Translations under genes and position numbers: made by a program | Notes under the pieces: model-generated | The model's input: only the letters and a program-made list of their open reading frames with translations | Told to the model about the DNA's origin: nothing | The model's database searches: none | In this document: piece by piece, positions 1-8,406 of the stretch | How positions within the stretch are numbered: position 1 is the stretch's first letter | How the letters are laid out: each line of letters opens with the position of its first letter | DNA from: Burkholderia sp. L27(2015) | GTDB taxonomy: Bacteria > Pseudomonadota > Gammaproteobacteria > Burkholderiales > Burkholderiaceae | Length of the DNA stretch: 64,000 nucleotides | NCBI RefSeq assembly: GCF_009765705.1 | Contig: NZ_LMUX01000021.1 | Span: 1,177,444-1,241,443 of the forward strand | Direction: 5' to 3'

Positions 1-2
1 CC

Positions 3-950
3 GCGGGCGTAGTGGTTTCGGTGTTGTGGATAGCGGGGTGCTATTTCCTGTACGCATCTCAAGACGGCTTGATTGCGCTGACCGAACAAGTGCCCGCCGC
101 CGCAGAGAAAATCACCGATGGGCTGAACGCTTTGCGTCACAGCCGCATTCCGACAGTCAAGAAATTTCAGAGCGCGACCACCCTGATCGAGCAACTGGGC
201 AACCCAGTCGGCCCGCCTCAGATTCATGCAAGCGCTGCGCCGGCCGCACCGATTTTTAACTTCCGCGATTTCTTCTTGAGTGGTTCGCTCAGCATCGCCA
301 ACGCGTTCAGCAATTTGCTGGTGGTCAGTTTCCTGACCTTTTTCCTGTTGGCTTCCGGCGACGAACTTCGGCGCAAATATTTGTTAAGCACGGGTGGTGG
401 CCTGAGTCGGCAAAAGCGCCGAGCGCGCATGCTGACCGAGATGTCGCGACAAATCCAAAACTCGTTGCTGGCCTTGCTGGTGGCCAACGTCATCATCGGT
501 GGCGCCACGGCGGTCTGCTTTGCGTTATTGGGCATGCAGCAGGCAGTCATGTGGGGCGTGGCAACCGCCGCATTGCATTTCATCCCTTATTTCGGCACGG
601 CATTGATCGCGGCCGCCAGTTTCATTCTTTCGTGGCTTACCACGGGCAATCTGCAACACGCTTTCGTCATCGCCGCCGTGTCGCTGTTCATCGCCATGCT
701 CGGCGGAACCTTCATCACCACGATCCTGCAAAGCCGCGCTTTGCAAATGGACGCTTGCGTGATGTTCGTCAGCCTGTTCGTGTGGGGTTGGCTCTGGGGA
801 GTCTGGGGTTTGTTGCTGTGCTCGCCGTTGCTGGCCGTGACCAAAGTCATCAGTGAACACGTGGATGGGCTGGCACCGGTTGCGATGATATTGGCGAACA
901 AGCACGGCGCGCCGCGCAAGCGACGGCGTCGGCGGCGATTCTTCAGGTAG
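3..950 (+). CDS. AI-2E family (PerM-like) permease, 5' end outside window
   Basis: This is the C-terminal part, at least 312 residues, of a polytopic inner-membrane protein of the AI-2E/PerM family. The family is named for autoinducer-2 export, but most members have no proven substrate. The frame is open to the left edge, so the true start lies upstream and the GTG at 12 is probably internal. Hydrophobic segments occur early (VLWIAGCYFLYAS), around residues 95-115, 150-175, 180-215 and 220-285, with a HFIPYFG stretch between helices that is characteristic of the family. The protein ends in a very basic tail (KRRRRRRFFR), which should face the cytoplasm. The family assignment is firm; any transported compound would be a guess. 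Confidence 0.85.
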   Translation, partial: AGVVVSVLWIAGCYFLYASQDGLIALTEQVPAAAEKITDGLNALRHSRIPTVKKFQSATTLIEQLGNPVGPPQIHASAAPAAPIFNFRDFFLSGSLSIANAFSNLLVVSFLTFFLLASGDELRRKYLLSTGGGLSRQKRRARMLTEMSRQIQNSLLALLVANVIIGGATAVCFALLGMQQAVMWGVATAALHFIPYFGTALIAAASFILSWLTTGNLQHAFVIAAVSLFIAMLGGTFITTILQSRALQMDACVMFVSLFVWGWLWGVWGLLLCSPLLAVTKVISEHVDGLAPVAMILANKHGAPRKRRRRRRFFR

Positions 951-1082
951 GTCCGCCCCGCGGTCCCAAGACGAATACCATGCGTTGGCGCTGGGCTTGC
1001 TTGCAGGCACAGGGCTTGCTCGTAAGGTTAGCGTGGACGCGCCCACGGCGCGTCGACCCCATCTCAGACTCGGGAGTCGGCA

Positions 1083-2096
1083 ATGGCTCAAATCATATGG
1101 CGCGGCGCGATCAGTTTCGGCCTGGTGCATATCCCGGTCCGGCTTTATCCGGCGATTTCGCATCAACGCGTGGGTTTCGATTTGCTCGACAAACGGTCGA
1201 TGGATCCGATCGGTTACCGCAAGATCAACAAAAGAACCGGTAAGGAGGTCGACAAGAGCAATATCGTGCGCGGCTTCGAATACGAAAAAGAGCAATACGT
1301 GGTGCTCAGCGACGAAGAAATCAAGGCGGCAAATCCGGAGTCGACTCAGACCATCGACATCGTCACCTTTGTCGATGCTCCCGAAATCTCATTTCTCTAC
1401 CTCGATACCCCGTATTTTCTCGCGCCCGATCGCGGTGGCGACAAGGTTTACGCTTTGCTGCGCGATGCGCTCAAAAAGTCGGGGCGCATAGGCATTGCCA
1501 ATGTGGTTCTGCACAGCAAGCAACATTTGGCCTCATTGATTCCGGTTGGGGCGGGGCTCGCGCTCAACACCTTGCGCTGGGCGGACGAAGTGCGCGACAT
1601 CGAGCCATTGAAGCTGCCTTCGCAAAGCGCCGGCAAGAATGGCATATCGGATCGTGAACTCAAGATGGCGACCCAGTTGATCGACGACATGACGCAGCCG
1701 TGGGACCCTGAGCTATACCACGATACGTTTCACGACGAAATTTTGAAGCTTGTGCAGCGTAAGGTGAAACTGGGCAAGACGGGTACGTTGCGTGCGGTCG
1801 AAGAGGCGAGCGGCGAGCCGAAGAAATCGGCCGATATTCTGGATTTGACCGAAATGCTCAAACGCAGTCTGTCGGGAAAACCCAAAGCCGCAAAGGCCGA
1901 GTCCGCCGAATCTGGCGATGCGCCAGCGCGCACGGGCGGCGCCAAGGCAAAGCCGGCTGCGAAAGGGACGAAAGGGCGCACGAAAGCGAGCCCAAGCGGC
2001 AGTGCAAAAAAGAGCACAAGCACCGCCGCCAAGCCGAGCACAAGAACCAGCACAAGAGCACCTGCGAAAAAGCGAGCCGCCCACGCCGGCTCCTGA
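1083..2096 (+). CDS. ku: Ku protein for non-homologous end joining
   Basis: Bacterial Ku forms a homodimeric ring that threads onto DNA double-strand ends and recruits the ligase LigD. The start MAQIIWRGAISFGLVHIPV is the conserved Ku opening, and the core beta-barrel fold covers about residues 1-255. From about residue 265 the protein becomes a Lys/Ala/Ser/Thr-rich low-complexity tail, which in this family contacts DNA and LigD. At 337 aa it is slightly longer than many Ku proteins because of this tail. The ATG is preceded by GGGAG. The partner LigD lies 6.3 kb downstream on the same strand rather than next door, with unrelated genes between. Identity is near certain. Confidence 0.96.
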   Translation: MAQIIWRGAISFGLVHIPVRLYPAISHQRVGFDLLDKRSMDPIGYRKINKRTGKEVDKSNIVRGFEYEKEQYVVLSDEEIKAANPESTQTIDIVTFVDAPEISFLYLDTPYFLAPDRGGDKVYALLRDALKKSGRIGIANVVLHSKQHLASLIPVGAGLALNTLRWADEVRDIEPLKLPSQSAGKNGISDRELKMATQLIDDMTQPWDPELYHDTFHDEILKLVQRKVKLGKTGTLRAVEEASGEPKKSADILDLTEMLKRSLSGKPKAAKAESAESGDAPARTGGAKAKPAAKGTKGRTKASPSGSAKKSTSTAAKPSTRTSTRAPAKKRAAHAGS

Positions 2097-2134
2097 CAGG
2101 CATTGTTTTTTCGACCACCTGTGAAGGAGATACG

Positions 2135-2644
2135 ATGCAACTTGACGGATCCTGCCACTGCGGTGCCGTGCGCTTCAGCGTGTCGAGCGCGACACCGTAT
2201 CCCTACCAGCGTTGCTACTGTTCGATATGCCGCAAGACCCAGGGCGGCGGCGGGTACGCCATCAACCTGGGTGCCGATGCGAACTCGATGAAAGTGACTG
2301 GGCGCGACGACATCAGCATCTACCACGCAAAATTGAAACGTGCCGGAGAGCACCGCATGCATGCCAGCACGGCGGAACGCCATTTTTGCAGGCGTTGTGG
2401 CAGCGCGCTGTGGTTATACGATCCCGAGTGGCCTGATCTGATACATCCGTTTGCGTCCGCCATCGATACGCCCTTGCCTGTGGCTCCCGAACGTACCCAC
2501 CTATTGCTGGAATTCAAAGCGCCCTGGGTCGAACCGGACATCAGGCCGCACGATCAGTATTTTCAGGCGTTTCCGCAGGAGTCCATCGCGCAATGGCACG
2601 AACGGCTGGGGCTGCTCGACGAGGACGGCCCCGATGGGCATTAG
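2135..2644 (+). CDS. GFA/CENP-V family zinc protein
   Basis: A 169-aa protein of the GFA fold, named after glutathione-dependent formaldehyde-activating enzyme, although most members have unknown reactions. It carries the zinc-ligand pattern of the family: CHCGAVRF near the N-terminus, CYCSICRKTQGG at about residues 28-39 and FCRRCGSALW at about residues 86-95. A very good ribosome site (AAGGAGAT) precedes the ATG, 38 bp after the Ku stop, so co-transcription with ku is possible. Its stop codon overlaps by four bases the stop of the convergent membrane-protein gene. The family is clear; the substrate cannot be read from the sequence. Confidence 0.88.
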   Translation: MQLDGSCHCGAVRFSVSSATPYPYQRCYCSICRKTQGGGGYAINLGADANSMKVTGRDDISIYHAKLKRAGEHRMHASTAERHFCRRCGSALWLYDPEWPDLIHPFASAIDTPLPVAPERTHLLLEFKAPWVEPDIRPHDQYFQAFPQESIAQWHERLGLLDEDGPDGH

Positions 2645-3156
2645 CGCGCATTCTCGAGATTAGGTGTTTCCTCGTCGATCGAGTGGCTCTCCTTGCTTCC
2701 GTCGTTGCAATCGGCCTTGGCTGCGAGTCTTGCGTAAAACGCAGCGATTTTACGGAGATCATCCTCGGTGGCATCTTCGATGCCCACCAGCCGATTGCTC
2801 GCGTCTTTCTGTGACGCGAGCAACTCGTTAAGCTTCATATGTACCGCGATACTGTCCTTGTTCTGACTTTCCTGAATAAGAAACACCATCAAGAACGTGA
2901 CGATCGTCGTACCCGTGTTGATGACGAGTTGCCAGGTATCCGAATAGTGAAAGATGGGCCCGGTGACTACCCAGACGACGATGGATAAGATAGCCAGCGC
3001 AAACGCGATCGGCGACCCTGTCCAGCGGGTGATCCAACTCGCGAACTTGTCGAACGCTTGTACAAGCCGCGACGCTTTAGAGTATCCAAGGCCGGCGGAG
3101 GTGGGCACGGATTCGATGTCGCCGCGATGTTCAGGAGCTTTGGGCATTGAACTCAT
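2641..3156 (-). CDS. Low-affinity iron permease family small membrane protein
   Basis: This 171-aa protein has two closely spaced hydrophobic helices (IAFALAILSIVVWVVTGPIF and the following TGTTIVTFLMVFLIQESQ), followed by a charged cytoplasmic-type tail. The TFLMVFLIQ..QN.D..A...KLNEL pattern is typical of bacterial proteins annotated as low-affinity iron permease family (Fet4-like fragment). Iron transport is not proven for these short forms. The open frame extends further upstream, but I start at the ATG at 3156 because GAGGA lies just before it and homologues begin near there. It is divergent from the small gene at 3337 and convergent with the GFA gene. Confidence 0.8.
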   Translation of the reverse strand: MSSMPKAPEHRGDIESVPTSAGLGYSKASRLVQAFDKFASWITRWTGSPIAFALAILSIVVWVVTGPIFHYSDTWQLVINTGTTIVTFLMVFLIQESQNKDSIAVHMKLNELLASQKDASNRLVGIEDATEDDLRKIAAFYARLAAKADCNDGSKESHSIDEETPNLENAR

Positions 3157-3336
3157 GATCAGGTCCTCAGGTTGTGTTGCGCGTACTGGAAGAAATGTTA
3201 GATACAAAGCAAATACCGTACCCGCAAGCCGGCGCATCGGGCGAGCGCCGGGGCATACGCCTTGCTCCACGACGGACGACTTCACGCGGCGCCAGAGTGT
3301 GTCGGCCGATCCCCTCTTATCGAACCGAGGAAAGCA

Positions 3337-3567
3337 ATGAATCTGCTCGATTTGATTCAGTGGCCGGCGATGCTGGTAACGGTCATCGCGTCCTGGCTGG
3401 TCTCCTCGCAATCCAAACGCCAGCGGCTGCATGGCTTTTGGTATTTCCTGCTGAGCAACGTTCTGTGGATCGCATGGGGTGTGCATGACCATGCTTATGC
3501 GCTGATCGGCTTGCAGATCGCGCTGGCGGCCATGAATATCCGCGGCACTTACAAAAACGAAACATAA
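3337..3567 (+). CDS. Small two- or three-helix membrane protein, function unknown
   Basis: A 76-aa protein, mostly hydrophobic: WPAMLVTVIASWLVSS, then FWYFLLSNVLWIAWGV, then YALIGLQIALAAMNIRG. It ends in a short polar tail. The ATG at 3337 has GAGGAAAG immediately upstream, which is why I prefer it to the upstream in-frame starts. The layout recalls small membrane proteins of Gram-negative bacteria that have no assigned role. There is no operon partner: the next gene starts about 150 bp downstream. I cannot name a function. Confidence 0.7.
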   Translation: MNLLDLIQWPAMLVTVIASWLVSSQSKRQRLHGFWYFLLSNVLWIAWGVHDHAYALIGLQIALAAMNIRGTYKNET

Positions 3568-3715
3568 GGCGACGACCTGCTCGCGATCAAGGGGGGCGTG
3601 TGGCATGCAGTTGTAACAAGCCATGCCGCTATCGACTATGAGATGATGGCAGGCGCCCGGGTTGCGGACCAAGACAGCGGGCCAAGACGGCAGCCCAAGA
3701 CAGGAAATCACGAAT

Positions 3716-5794
3716 ATGCCCGATTCTTCGTTTTTGCAAGGCAGCGACTCGTCGGCCGGTTCGCTCTTGCAACCCGACCTGAAACCGGCTCTGCAAGCGG
3801 GCTTTGAAGCGGATTTGGAAGTTGACCCGCAAGCCGATCGCCGTCATTTGCCGGGGCGGCGGCTACGTGACCACCTGGCGCAAACTGCGCTGGCGCGAGC
3901 TTGCGTCGGCATAGCGCTCGTCGACGCGAGCGGGCGGTTGCTTGACGCAAATGACGCATTTTGCAACATGGTCGGCTACGAACCGACCGACTTGATCGGC
4001 ACCTACCTGGATAGCGTGATCCACGCTGCGGATCGCGATGGGGTAGCGCACTTGATCGAGTCAGTGGACGCGGGAAACATCGCCGACGCGTCGGGTGAAA
4101 TCCGCTTTGTCCGTAAAGACGGCGCATCGCTCTGGAGCCGGACCCATGTGTCGGGACCGGCTCGGACGGCCCGAACGTCACATACCGACGGCTTGGTGTT
4201 GATCGTTGAGAACATCGACAGGCTCAAGCTCGCGGAAGAACGGCTGGGCGCACTGGTGGAGCGGCTGGAGGTTGCCACCGACGCCGCAGGCTTGGGCGTG
4301 TTCGAGTGGAACGTCGAGGACGACACGGGCATTTCCGAAAACCAGCGCATGCGCGAGATTCTCGGGTACGAATCGGGACAAGCCACGCTCTCCCTGGCCG
4401 GGATGATTGCTGAAATCGTCTATCCGGAAGACGCCGCGGCGTTCCAGGATGCGCTGCAAGCGGCGCTGGAACACCCAGGTGCAAGGTTCCATCACGTTTG
4501 CCGGATCCGTGTCGGCGGCTCGGGTGAGGTGAGCGCCTTTAAGTGGATCGAGATCGTCGGCCAGATCCGGCGCGACCCGACCGGCGGGCCGACACGTTTG
4601 GTGGGAGTTCTGACCGACGTGACGGTGCGCAAGCAGGCGGAAAAATCATTGCTCGATGCGGACTCGCGCAAGAACAGTTTTCTGACCATGCTGGCGCATG
4701 AACTGCGCAATCCCTTGGCGCCGATCAAAGCGGCCTCGCTGCTGGTCCAGATGCTGGCGCCCAATCCCGAGTCGAAGATTTACAGCGCCGGGCAGATGAT
4801 AGAGCGCCAAAGCAATCATCTATCCAACCTCGTTGGGCAGTTGCTGGAAGTCACGCGTATCACCACCGGCAACATCGAGCTGGTGCGCGAGATCGTAGAG
4901 CTGTCCGCCTTGCTTCGCGATGCGGTGGAGCCGATGACGCTGTTGCTGGATTCGCGCAATCAATCCTTCACGATCGATACGCCGGTCAACCCGATCTGGG
5001 TCTATGCCGATACATTGCGACTGACCCAGGTGTTCACCAATCTAATCGATAACGCATCGAAATACACCGCCAACGGCGGCCACATCGAAGTCAGGCTTAT
5101 GGCGCTAGCGGGCAGCGAACGCTGTGAGGTCAGCGTGACCGATAACGGACAAGGCGTGCCGCCCGAATTGTTGCCTCATGTATTCGACCCGTTTGTGCAG
5201 GGCAACGTATCGGTGGCGAGGACGGATGCCGGCCTGGGCATCGGTCTTTCGATCGTGCAGCAACTGGTGAGCTTGCATGGCGGCGGTGTGACAGTCAGCA
5301 GCCCAGGGGCTGGCGCCGGTAGCACCTTCGTGGTGACGCTGCCGGTTTCGCAGCAAAGCGCGGCGGCCGTCGCGCCTCCCGTAACGATCCAGTCCAGCTT
5401 GGCCGACGGTGGCCGCGTATTGATCGTGGACGATAACGCGGATGCGGCGGAATCGCTCGCCGAGCTGCTCACGCTGGCGGGGTGTCAAGTCCAAACCGCC
5501 GGAAATGGCGCCGAGGCGTTTCAGACGGTACGGTCGTGGAAGCCCGCGGTGATTGTTCTGGACATCGGCTTACCCGATCTCGATGGCTTCCAGATCACGC
5601 TGGAATTGCGGTCGAGACGGGAGATGCAAGATGTCTTGATCATCGCGCTAAGCGGCTATGGCAGTGCCGAATATGTAGAGCGAGCTCGCGTCGTCGGCAT
5701 CGATATGTACTTGACGAAACCGGCTCCGATGGAGATCTTGATCACGTCGATTCAGAAAAAGCTGCGCGAGGTGTCGTCCGCGTCACGGCAATAA
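3716..5794 (+). CDS. Hybrid sensor histidine kinase with two PAS domains and a receiver
   Basis: A soluble 692-aa signalling protein. Domains in order: a variable Gln/Leu-rich N-terminus, PAS 1 at about residues 55-165, PAS 2 with a PAC region at about 180-310, HisKA with the phospho-accepting His328 in LAHELRNPLAP, HATPase (NLIDNASKYT, DNGQGVP, GLGIGLSIV) at about 430-545, and a C-terminal receiver at about 565-690 with phospho-acceptor Asp616 in VLDIGLPD and the conserved Lys in YLTKPAP. No transmembrane segment is visible, so it senses a cytoplasmic cue through its PAS domains. I start at the ATG at 3716 (AGGAAA upstream). No separate response regulator is adjacent, so output probably goes through phosphorelay to a protein encoded elsewhere. 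Confidence 0.93.
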   Translation: MPDSSFLQGSDSSAGSLLQPDLKPALQAGFEADLEVDPQADRRHLPGRRLRDHLAQTALARACVGIALVDASGRLLDANDAFCNMVGYEPTDLIGTYLDSVIHAADRDGVAHLIESVDAGNIADASGEIRFVRKDGASLWSRTHVSGPARTARTSHTDGLVLIVENIDRLKLAEERLGALVERLEVATDAAGLGVFEWNVEDDTGISENQRMREILGYESGQATLSLAGMIAEIVYPEDAAAFQDALQAALEHPGARFHHVCRIRVGGSGEVSAFKWIEIVGQIRRDPTGGPTRLVGVLTDVTVRKQAEKSLLDADSRKNSFLTMLAHELRNPLAPIKAASLLVQMLAPNPESKIYSAGQMIERQSNHLSNLVGQLLEVTRITTGNIELVREIVELSALLRDAVEPMTLLLDSRNQSFTIDTPVNPIWVYADTLRLTQVFTNLIDNASKYTANGGHIEVRLMALAGSERCEVSVTDNGQGVPPELLPHVFDPFVQGNVSVARTDAGLGIGLSIVQQLVSLHGGGVTVSSPGAGAGSTFVVTLPVSQQSAAAVAPPVTIQSSLADGGRVLIVDDNADAAESLAELLTLAGCQVQTAGNGAEAFQTVRSWKPAVIVLDIGLPDLDGFQITLELRSRREMQDVLIIALSGYGSAEYVERARVVGIDMYLTKPAPMEILITSIQKKLREVSSASRQ

Positions 5795-5887
5795 GGCGCT
5801 TTCAGCGGCGGCATTAACGCCAGGTGTTGCAGCCGTCTGCGCGCCCGTGCCGCCGCTCGTGTAGCTCCCCGTGCAGCCTCGCGCGTG

Positions 5888-8197
5888 TCAGCCGGTCTCG
5901 CGTTGCGTGATCAAGCGTATCGGTATGGACTTCGAAGCGGGCACCTTGCTCTCTTTTGCGTAATGCCACAGTGGAATCAAGGGATTGAGCTCCGGATAGT
6001 AACCCGCCACGCAGCCCTGCGGAATATCGTATGGTTCGACACGCAGGTCGCTGACCCGGCGTTGCACGCCGTCGTTCGCGTGAGTCTCGGCCGTGACGAA
6101 TTCGCCCGCTTCGAGACCGAGCCGCGTCAGATCGTAGTGATTCATCAGAAGAACGCGGCGCGTACCGAACACGCCGCGGAATCGGTCGTCCAGCGAATAG
6201 ACGGTGGTGTTGAACTGGCTGTCGCCGCGCGTGGTCATCAGGCGCAGGACGTCGGGTGCGTCGGCCGGCATGTCGGGATCGGCATCGAAACCATCGGGCG
6301 CAATAAAATTCGCTTTGCCGTTCTTGGTCTTCCAGACCCGATCGCGCGGTGGCATCGGGCGGGGAAATCCGCCCGGCGTCCACATCCGCTCGTTGAAGTC
6401 GTGAAAAATCTCGGGATAGGTCTGCGCAATCGCGTCGCGCACCAGCGAATAATCGCCGACCCATGCATCCCAGTTCAGCTTCGGATTGTGCGGCAGCATC
6501 GCCTTGGCCAAGCCCGCCACTATGGCGGGCTCGGAGAGCAGGCTCGTGCTGGCGGGCTCCGACACCCCGTGCGAGCCGTGCATGCAACCCGTGCTGTCTT
6601 CCACCGATACCGATTGTTCACCGCTAGCCTGCCGGTCGATCTCGATGCGCCCCAGGCACGGCAACAGATACGAGTTTTTGCCGTGGACAATTGCACTGCG
6701 GTTAAGCTTGGTCAACACCTGCACTGTCAAATCGATGTTCGCCCAGGCCGGTTCCATTTGTCCATGATCGGGTATGGCGCGCACGAAATTGCCGCCTAGC
6801 ATCACGAACGCACGGACCTTGTTCGCGAGAACGGCTTCGCAGGCTTCCACCGTATTGAGGCCTTTTTGCTCGGGCGTATCGAAACCGAACTGGGCCTTGA
6901 GCTTGTCGGCCGGCACCAATTCCGGCTTCTCCGTAATGCCGACCGTGCGTTGCCCCTGCACGTTCGAATGACCGCGTATCGGGCAGATGCCGGCGCCCAG
7001 CTTGCCGATATTGCCGCGTAGCAGCAGCAAGTTGGTCAGCATATGGATGTTGCGCACGCCTTCGCGGTGTTGGGTAATGCCCATTCCATACATGATCATT
7101 GCGGTCTTGGCTCGCGCATACGTTTGCGCGGCTTGTTCGAGCTCCGCCTGGCTGACGCCAGACTCGCGCTCGATATCGCACCACTGAGCCGAGCGTGCCG
7201 CAGCGGCGAAAGCCTCGAAGCCCGAGGTATGTTCGGCCACGAAGGCGGCATCGATCACGCGCTCCCCGCCCGCCTGACGTGCAGCATCGTCGGCCTCGAT
7301 GATCCATTTGGCCAGGCCCATCACCGCGGCGGTGTCGCCACCAATCTTGATCTGGACAAACTGGGTGCTGATTTTTGTTTCCTTGGTCGACAGCATCTCG
7401 ACGGGCGACTGCGGATTGGCGAAACTGACCAGCCCTCGTTCTCTCAGCGGATTGAAGGTGATGATGGGCACGCCGCGCTGTCGTGCTTCTTGCAGCGGAT
7501 GCAGCATCCGGGGCGCGTTGGTGCCGGTATTGTGTCCGAAGAACAGGAAGCACTCGGCCGCCTCGAAATCGGGCAGGTGCACAGTGCCGACTCCCACGCC
7601 TATGGACTTGAGCAATGCGACCGAGGTGGACTCGTGACACATGTTCGAGCTATCGGGCAGGTTGTTGTTACCGTACATCCGCGCCAACAGTTGATACATG
7701 TAGGAAGTTTCCAGCGAGGCGCGGCCCGATGAATAGAACACCACGGATTGCGGTGCCATTGCACGCAGCTGTGCGCCGATTTCAGCGAAGGCTTGTGCCC
7801 ACTCGATTTCCACGTAATGATCGGAAGCTGGGTCGTAGCGCATCGGAACCGTCAAACGCCCGATCGATTCGAGTTCGTAATCGGTCCAGCCGGCGAGCTC
7901 GGTCACCGTGTGCTTGGCAAAGAATTCGGCCCTGACGCGCTTGCTCGTGATTTCCCATGCGGTGGCTTTCGCGCCGTTTTCGCAGAATTCAAACGCGTGG
8001 GGGTCGGCGGGTTTGGCCCACGAGCAGCTCACGCAAGCAAAACCTTTCGGCTTGTTTTGTTTCATCAGCACGCGTGTTCCGTTGATCAGTACGTGCTGGT
8101 CGTTCAGGATCGACACGAGGGCTTTGACGGAGCCCCAGCCGCCTGCCGGATGGTTGTATTGCTCGAACGTTGCGGTTTCCGGTAGGTCTTTTTTCAT
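5888..8197 (-). CDS. FdhF/YdeP-type molybdopterin oxidoreductase
   Basis: A 769-aa molybdopterin (bis-MGD) oxidoreductase of the formate dehydrogenase alpha / YdeP subfamily. E. coli YdeP is linked to acid resistance, and the family's physiological substrate is not established. An N-terminal Cys55-x2-Cys58-x13-Cys72 cluster could bind Fe-S. Family hallmarks include the YSSGRAS, GMGITQH and GNIGKLGAGICPIRGHSNVQG segments, and a C-terminal molydop-binding domain (LRLMTTRGDSQFNT onwards). I use the ATG at 8197, behind GGAGA; an in-frame extension of 20 residues exists. There is no Tat signal, so the enzyme is cytoplasmic. It is convergent with the histidine kinase gene and monocistronic; no FdhD homologue is seen in the window. 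Confidence 0.92.
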   Translation of the reverse strand: MKKDLPETATFEQYNHPAGGWGSVKALVSILNDQHVLINGTRVLMKQNKPKGFACVSCSWAKPADPHAFEFCENGAKATAWEITSKRVRAEFFAKHTVTELAGWTDYELESIGRLTVPMRYDPASDHYVEIEWAQAFAEIGAQLRAMAPQSVVFYSSGRASLETSYMYQLLARMYGNNNLPDSSNMCHESTSVALLKSIGVGVGTVHLPDFEAAECFLFFGHNTGTNAPRMLHPLQEARQRGVPIITFNPLRERGLVSFANPQSPVEMLSTKETKISTQFVQIKIGGDTAAVMGLAKWIIEADDAARQAGGERVIDAAFVAEHTSGFEAFAAAARSAQWCDIERESGVSQAELEQAAQTYARAKTAMIMYGMGITQHREGVRNIHMLTNLLLLRGNIGKLGAGICPIRGHSNVQGQRTVGITEKPELVPADKLKAQFGFDTPEQKGLNTVEACEAVLANKVRAFVMLGGNFVRAIPDHGQMEPAWANIDLTVQVLTKLNRSAIVHGKNSYLLPCLGRIEIDRQASGEQSVSVEDSTGCMHGSHGVSEPASTSLLSEPAIVAGLAKAMLPHNPKLNWDAWVGDYSLVRDAIAQTYPEIFHDFNERMWTPGGFPRPMPPRDRVWKTKNGKANFIAPDGFDADPDMPADAPDVLRLMTTRGDSQFNTTVYSLDDRFRGVFGTRRVLLMNHYDLTRLGLEAGEFVTAETHANDGVQRRVSDLRVEPYDIPQGCVAGYYPELNPLIPLWHYAKESKVPASKSIPIRLITQRETG

Positions 8198-8321
8198 GCG
8201 GGTTCTCCGTTGCGGATCTGTAGCGGGCACCCCGAGAAGGCAGGGCGGTTGGTTCATGTACTTCAGGCCTCAGCAAGAAACGTGCGCGGCGTTTTTGGCG
8301 GGTTGCGGGTAGCGGGCGATC

Positions 8322-8345
8322 GAGGGTGCGAGGGTGCGAGGGTGG
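8322..8345. repeat. 8-bp tandem repeat, three copies
   Basis: Three adjacent copies of GAGGGTGC (the third ends in G) lie in the divergent spacer between the oxidoreductase gene and ligD. They do not overlap a coding region and are probably a simple slippage product. Confidence 0.7.
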
Positions 8346-8406
8346 CAGGCACGTAGTTTGCTGCTGTTGAATGTCGCAAGAGAAGCCACAGCAGTAGGAG
8401 CAGTCT

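Noticed and set aside
525..1295. Long minus-strand open frame over the permease end and ku start
   Set aside because: It overlaps two clear plus-strand genes, has no ribosome site and shows the Arg/Ala/His-rich composition of antisense GC-rich DNA.
8322..8345. Short tandem repeats as a CRISPR-like array
   Set aside because: Units are 8 bp, directly abutting and without spacers; simple slippage repeats.
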